Positions 6,479 to 9,053 of a stretch of 9,053 nt of DNA are shown here, one piece after another. This DNA comes from Candidatus Nomurabacteria bacterium. Its GTDB lineage: Bacteria; Patescibacteriota; Minisyncoccia; Phycocordibacterales; UBA9973. Below the pieces are notes generated by a model. That model had not been told where the DNA came from and did not search any database. It saw only the letters and a list, made by a program, of their open reading frames with translations. Positions within the stretch are counted from its first letter, which is position 1; each line of letters starts with the position of its first letter. The translations under genes were made by a program, and so were the position numbers. Location of the stretch: the NCBI GenBank assembly GCA_023267515.1, contig JAHFNF010000028.1, positions 1 through 9,053 of the forward strand, written 5' to 3'.

Positions 6479-8203
6479 ATGAAAAAAGCAATCACCCTTG
6501 CGATGATTATCGCCTTGACGATAACTCGCGCAGCAGCTTCCTACACAGGAAGCGCTAATGCAACATTAGGAACCGTAACTGCCACTCAGGCATCAGCTAT
6601 GTTCACGTGGTCTATAAGTAGCACCACGGGAATTAGTATGTCTAATATTGGCGACAGCGTTTCCGTTTCTGCTCAAAAATATGACGTTACAACAAGTCAA
6701 TTTTTGGGATATGAGTATTTGGCGCCCCAAACTGATACCATCAATCTGGTGGGAATCACGCACAACTTTTCAGGATTGAACCCAGGACACGTCTCTCAAT
6801 TAATGGTTCACTTTATTTTAACTCAGAGTAATAATATAGTGTGGTTTTTTGACACTACTATTACTTTTACGACAAATTGCATACCATTACTTGCGTCAAT
6901 CAGTCCTACCAATCCGGCAGTTTGTGCAGGTGGGTCAATCACTCTTAGCGGTAGCGGAGGCACTCATTTTCAGTGGTCCACTGGTGATACTACTTCAAGT
7001 ACTACCATCAGCCCACTTGTTCCAACTGTCGTTACTTTAACAGTGTGGACGGATAATTGCTCTCCCGTTTCAACTTCTGTAACAGTCGGTATTAATCCTG
7101 TTTTCAATGTTTCTGTCACCGTAATTGGAACTAACCCTAGCTGCAACTCAGCGAGTGTAGTGCTTACAGCAACTCCTGGCGCGGCAAGTTATTCCTGGAC
7201 ACCCACAACTTATCTCAGCGCAACAAACACTATGACCGTGTCGGCAACAAATGTAACGTCCTCAATGACTTATTTTGTGACTGCCACAGGAAGTAATGGA
7301 TGCTCAGGTACTGGGTCAGCCACTGTCGTTGTGAATCCTACGCCCCCGGTGTCTGTATCTGCTTTGCCATCAAGTGTTTGTGCCGGACAACAATCGGTAC
7401 TTACTGCTAGTGGAGCAAGCACCTTCAGCTGGACACCATTTAGCAGCTTGAGTTCCTCGACAGGTTCTAGCGTCACCGCTACGCCCACGGGGACTACGAC
7501 CTACACGGTCACAGGCAATGCTTTAAGCTGTACAGCTACTGCGCAGGTAACGTTGACGGTAAATCCTATACCGGTAGTCATTGTCACTGGCCCACACGAA
7601 CTTTGCAATGATGGCAGCTATGTCACACTCGATGCTACGGGAGCTGACTTCTTTACGTGGAGTCCGGGAACTGGATTAAACACTATATTCGGTCCGCAAG
7701 TTGATGCAAATCCACCATCTAGCATCATCTATACCATCACTGGTACAGATGTAACTGGTTGTGCGGCAAGTACAACTTTCAACCTGAGTGTGAGCAATCC
7801 ACCGGTTATCACGGGAGTGTACTACGATGCCATCAATGCAGAAGTCACATTTTATGGAATAAATATGTCTGGTGTGGACAGCATCCACGTTGGAGATACC
7901 TATCCGAAAATTGCTGGCAACAACACTTATGCAACTTTTCCATTATGGTGGACTATGTTAAATGTCGGAATGAGTATAACTCTTTTTTCCGAACCCTGTG
8001 AAGTCCAGTACACATTTATGGGAAACACTGTTGGCATTGAGGAATTGACTATTGGAGCAAAAGGCGAAGTTGGTAATAACAGAATTTATGATCTCTCATC
8101 ACGGGAGGTTACTGGTTCCGTTATTAGCGATGGATGGTATGTTAAGAATAAAAACCTTATCTACATCCAGGATGGCAAAATAATTGCTACCCGCAAGCGT
8201 TAA
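6479..8203 (+). CDS. Exported Ig-like repeat protein with a Bacteroidetes-like tail, function unknown
   Basis: A 574-residue protein with no enzyme motif. Residues 1-20 are a signal peptide (MKK, hydrophobic core, cleavage near RAAAS). Residues about 24-132 look Fn3-like (HNFSGLNPGHVSQLMVHF, ending TITFTT). Four Ig/PKD-like repeats follow (about 138-440), each with a Cys pair and an F-W-(T/S)P core. Residues 441-515 form another beta-rich domain beginning PPVITGVYYD. The tail (516-574) contains VGIEELT, RIYDLSSREV and LIYIQDGKIIATRKR, which recalls the C-terminal sorting domain of Bacteroidetes type IX secretion substrates, though the usual 'YPNP' element is missing. No membrane anchor follows the signal peptide. 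The region before the ATG is A-rich with no Shine-Dalgarno sequence. The repeat type and tail differ from the neighbouring surface protein, so acquisition from Bacteroidetes is possible. It is transcribed from the long structured leader and ends at its own terminator. Confidence 0.85.
   Translation: MKKAITLAMIIALTITRAAASYTGSANATLGTVTATQASAMFTWSISSTTGISMSNIGDSVSVSAQKYDVTTSQFLGYEYLAPQTDTINLVGITHNFSGLNPGHVSQLMVHFILTQSNNIVWFFDTTITFTTNCIPLLASISPTNPAVCAGGSITLSGSGGTHFQWSTGDTTSSTTISPLVPTVVTLTVWTDNCSPVSTSVTVGINPVFNVSVTVIGTNPSCNSASVVLTATPGAASYSWTPTTYLSATNTMTVSATNVTSSMTYFVTATGSNGCSGTGSATVVVNPTPPVSVSALPSSVCAGQQSVLTASGASTFSWTPFSSLSSSTGSSVTATPTGTTTYTVTGNALSCTATAQVTLTVNPIPVVIVTGPHELCNDGSYVTLDATGADFFTWSPGTGLNTIFGPQVDANPPSSIIYTITGTDVTGCAASTTFNLSVSNPPVITGVYYDAINAEVTFYGINMSGVDSIHVGDTYPKIAGNNTYATFPLWWTMLNVGMSITLFSEPCEVQYTFMGNTVGIEELTIGAKGEVGNNRIYDLSSREVTGSVISDGWYVKNKNLIYIQDGKIIATRKR
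6890..7798 (+). repeat. Four tandem Ig/PKD-like repeats, each with a cysteine pair
   Basis: Residues about 138-206, 211-287, 289-363 and 365-440. The cysteine pairs are 149/194, 222/275, 301/351 and 376/428, each 45-53 residues apart. Each unit follows the pattern C-G-S-x-L-x-A-x-G-x-F-x-W and most end in VNPxP. The copies are diverged at DNA level, so this is not a recent duplication. Extracellular disulfides are likely (inference). Confidence 0.8.
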
Positions 8204-8226
8204 CCTTGCAAAAGCTTTTCAAATTT

Positions 8227-8260
8227 AGCCCTGCACAAAATGTGTCAGGGCTATCTTTTT
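8227..8260 (+). terminator. Rho-independent terminator of the Ig-like repeat gene
   Basis: Stem AGCCCTGCACA (8227-8237) with 8241-8252, with one bulged T at 8245, followed by ATCTTTTTATATTTTTTTT. It begins 24 nt after the stop codon at 8203. Confidence 0.85.
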
Positions 8261-8278
8261 ATATTTTTTTTTCAATAG

Positions 8279-8303
8279 AAAAACCCCCGCTTTTGGCGGG
8301 GGC
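8279..8303 (-). terminator. Rho-independent terminator of rnpB
   Basis: On the minus strand: CCCCCGC (8302-8296), loop CAAAA, GCGGGGG (8290-8284), then TTTTT (8283-8279). It lies 14 nt beyond the 3' end of the RNase P RNA. It faces the terminator at 8227-8260, so the two convergent units stop within about 75 bp of each other. Confidence 0.88.
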
Positions 8304-8316
8304 TTCTCATTTTAAT

Positions 8317-8622
8317 GCAGGTGTCTATAAGCCGAATTTTGTGCCCTTCACAAAAGCGGAGGGCGATAGCTATTTATCTAGGTCTGAAATTACTCTCAGA
8401 CTCAAGCGATTCTTCCCAAGATTACTCTCGGGACACGATCTTGCACGCGCGTAAGTATTTTGCCGTTTCACCCCACCTTGCGGTGGACTCGTCTCTGTTC
8501 GCAACTCTATCCTCGCGGGCGATGGGCATTACCCACTACGTTTAATTCTTCCGATAAATCGTCAGAACTGCGTGTTCGGACTTTCCTCCCCGCCATAGGC
8601 GGAGCAGCTATCCGACACCTGC
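8317..8622 (-). ncRNA. rnpB: RNase P RNA, compact type A-like form
   Basis: Catalytic RNA that trims the 5' leader from pre-tRNAs. On the minus strand the invariant GAGGAAAGTCCGAA (8588-8575) and the 3' conserved ACAAAATTCGGCTTAT (8342-8327) are present, and CCGAA pairs with TTCGG to form P4. The ends are set by P1, a perfect 9-bp helix GCAGGTGTC (8622-8614) with GACACCTGC (8325-8317). P2 is GATAGCT (8612-8606) with AGCTATC (8371-8365). P3 is the CTCCGCC hairpin. A conserved AACAGAG, a P12-like hairpin CCACC-GCAA-GGTGG, a CR IV-like GTGCAAGATC and a P18-like hairpin with a GUAA loop directly before CTAGATAAAT follow in the expected order. At about 306 nt it is well below E. coli (377 nt). P13/P14 seem to be absent and P15-P17 are reduced to one GUAA-capped hairpin. 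It has its own promoter and terminator. Confidence 0.95.
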
Positions 8623-8628
8623 TAATAT

Positions 8629-8657
8629 AGTGTATAACACTTGCATTATTATTTCAA
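8629..8657 (-). promoter_or_regulatory. rnpB promoter
   Basis: On the minus strand: -35 TTGAAA (8657-8652). The -10 is either TACACT (8634-8629, 17-nt spacer) or TATACA (8636-8631, 15-nt spacer, with an extended TGT before it). Either gives a start within a few bases of the P1 helix beginning at 8622. The -35 overlaps the spacer of the plus-strand promoter at 8641-8669. Confidence 0.65.
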
Positions 8658-8669
8658 GTATGCTATACT
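8641..8669 (+). promoter_or_regulatory. Extended -10 promoter of small RNA 1, overlapping the rnpB promoter
   Basis: -35 TTGCAT (8641-8646), 17-nt spacer, -10 TATACT (8664-8669) preceded by TATGC, a TGn extension. The predicted start is G8676. It shares DNA with the divergent rnpB promoter, so the two may compete for RNA polymerase (inference). Confidence 0.75.
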
Positions 8670-8675
8670 GGCCCT

Positions 8676-8750
8676 GTGAGTGTGAGGTAAAACTTACATT
8701 TTAATGAACGATATATGTGCCGCAAAAGCCCACCGCAAGGTGGGTTTTTG
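8676..8750 (+). ncRNA. Putative small RNA 1, about 75 nt, family not recognised
   Basis: Bounded by a good promoter and a strong terminator, with no plausible coding region. A 5' hairpin can form from TGTGAG (8681-8686) and CTTACA (8693-8698, one G-U). It is followed by about 24 unpaired, A/U-rich bases and then the terminator hairpin. The only ORF, from ATG 8704 (25 codons), runs through and past the terminator, so it is unlikely to be translated. It could be a trans-acting sRNA; the sequence shows no target. Confidence 0.5.
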
Positions 8751-8754
8751 TTTT
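8722..8754 (+). terminator. Rho-independent terminator of small RNA 1
   Basis: CCCACC (8729-8734), tetraloop GCAA, GGTGGG (8739-8744), then TTTTTGTTTT. Flanking AAAAG and TTTTT extend the stem. The hairpin sequence CCACCGCAAGGTGGG also occurs in rnpB (P12-like hairpin) on the opposite strand. Confidence 0.85.
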
Positions 8755-8773
8755 GCCTGTTGCTTCACTGGTT

Positions 8774-8802
8774 TTGGCTGAGCTTTTTTATTATGTTATA
8801 CT
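8774..8802 (+). promoter_or_regulatory. Extended -10 promoter of small RNA 2
   Basis: -35 TTGGCT (8774-8779), 17-nt spacer, -10 TATACT (8797-8802) preceded by TATGT. The predicted start is near A8808/A8809. It lies just after the terminator of small RNA 1, so the two units are probably transcribed independently. Confidence 0.75.
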
Positions 8803-8807
8803 TTATG

Positions 8808-8907
8808 AAGTCACAGAATTGCTTTTATCTGTGGCGGGTGATCGCACTCACATAGGCACATATGTTGGAGTTTAGCCATCACCCGCCTCAAATGGAAGCA
8901 ATTTTTT
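8808..8907 (+). ncRNA. Putative small RNA 2 or regulatory leader, rod-like, about 100 nt, family not recognised
   Basis: Three nested stems stack into a rod: outer AATTGCTT (8817-8824) with AAGCAATT (8896-8903); middle GGCGGGTGAT (8833-8842) with ATCACCCGCC (8878-8887), perfect 10 bp; inner ACTCACATA (8846-8854) with TATGT (8861-8865) and GAGT (8868-8871) around a two-base bulge, loop GGCACA. The outer stem runs into a T tract and so doubles as terminator. Alternatives exist: CACAGA (8812-8817) with TCTGTG (8828-8833), and GCAAT (8898-8902) with ATTGC (8908-8912) ahead of a seven-T run. The rod with internal loops resembles 6S RNA in outline but is much shorter, and I see no sequence match. 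A riboswitch or attenuator for a gene to the right is the other reading. No ORF fits. Confidence 0.5.
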
Positions 8908-8933
8908 ATTGCCAATTTTTTTACTACCAAAAG

Positions 8934-8942
8934 TTATCCACA
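8934..8942 (+). promoter_or_regulatory. DnaA box, consensus
   Basis: Exact TTATCCACA, the consensus binding site of the replication initiator DnaA. I found no second exact copy in the window. A single site can arise by chance, so this is a candidate only. Confidence 0.5.
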
Positions 8943-8959
8943 GTTTGCGCTTGCAAGTA

Positions 8960-8988
8960 TTGTTTTTAATTTCCAGATGCGGGATAAT
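8960..8988 (+). promoter_or_regulatory. Possible promoter reading off the right edge
   Basis: -35 TTGTTT (8960-8965), 17-nt spacer, -10 GATAAT (8983-8988). It lacks the TGn extension seen in the other promoters here. It would start transcription near 8995 and could drive a gene beyond 9053. The DnaA box lies 17 nt upstream of the -35. Confidence 0.4.
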
Positions 8989-9053
8989 TAATATAGTTCT
9001 TTGCAATGATGTTTTAAAAAGATTTTTACAAATTTTTTTATGGTCGTGTTATT

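Larger units (their letters stand above)
8908..9053. other. Non-coding right edge, AT-rich
   Basis: No gene is visible here. Besides the terminator tail of small RNA 2 it holds a DnaA box, the palindrome CTTGCAAG (8950-8957), a possible promoter and AT-rich sequence from about 8983. An ATG at 9040-9042 opens a frame to the right edge, but only 14 bases remain and no Shine-Dalgarno sequence precedes it, so I do not call it a gene. Confidence 0.6.

Noticed and set aside
8206..8545. Two plus-strand ORFs of 82 and 76 codons (8206-8454 and 8315-8545)
   Set aside because: They are antisense to rnpB and cross its conserved core and both terminators; the sequence is explained by the RNA.
8704..8781. 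A 25-codon ORF (MNDICAAKAHRK...) in small RNA 1
   Set aside because: It runs across the terminator and ends some 30 nt beyond it, so the expected transcript lacks its stop codon; the GAGG upstream is 14 nt away.
8808..8907. tRNA, SRP RNA or tmRNA identity for small RNA 2
   Set aside because: There is no T-loop TTC or cloverleaf, no GGAA-tetraloop SRP core and no tag-coding frame.
1..9053. Use of TGA as a sense codon, as in some CPR lineages
   Set aside because: All genes read through with the standard code, with stops TAA (nrdA), TAG (nrdB), TAA and TAA; no frame needed TGA as an amino acid.

Overview
The window most resembles a low-to-moderate GC member of the Candidate Phyla Radiation, probably Parcubacteria-like. 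This is inference. It rests on a surface protein built from Fn3-like repeats of the 'TTYYFRAV' type ending in one C-terminal membrane helix, on a strongly shortened RNase P RNA, and on compact genes with sigma70-type promoters. One gene (6479-8203) instead looks Bacteroidetes-like in its Ig-like repeats and tail, so the assignment is not certain. TGA is not needed as a sense codon in any gene.

Left part (1-3557): a two-gene operon for class I ribonucleotide reductase, large subunit nrdA then small subunit nrdB. The small subunit has Phe where the radical Tyr normally sits and Glu in place of the first Asp metal ligand. These are the hallmarks of class Ic (Chlamydia-type, Mn/Fe, no tyrosyl radical). 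A 16-bp perfect hairpin overlaps the nrdB stop codon and serves as a two-way terminator for the convergent gene on the other strand.

Middle part (3558-8270): two divergent genes for large exported repeat proteins. The minus-strand gene (3564-6107) has a signal peptide, two Fn3-like repeats with Cys pairs, two IPT/TIG-like repeats, a glycine linker, two more Fn3-like repeats, a DUF11-like domain and a C-terminal membrane anchor. The plus-strand gene (6479-8203) has a signal peptide, an Fn3-like domain, four Ig-like repeats and a basic tail. The 371-bp divergent intergenic region holds two strong extended -10 promoters and a long leader. That leader contains a 16-bp inverted repeat and mutually exclusive stems, so it is a candidate cis-regulatory RNA.

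Right part (8270-9053): an RNA-rich stretch. rnpB (RNase P RNA, about 306 nt) lies on the minus strand with its own promoter and terminator. Divergent from it, on the plus strand, are two apparent small transcription units in tandem, each with an extended -10 promoter, a structured body of about 75-100 nt and a Rho-independent terminator. Neither matches an RNA family I recognise. The last 140 bp carry a consensus DnaA box and a possible promoter for a gene beyond the right edge.

Four of the promoters share the pattern TATGnTAnnnT. All coordinates, pairings and alignments were worked out by hand.
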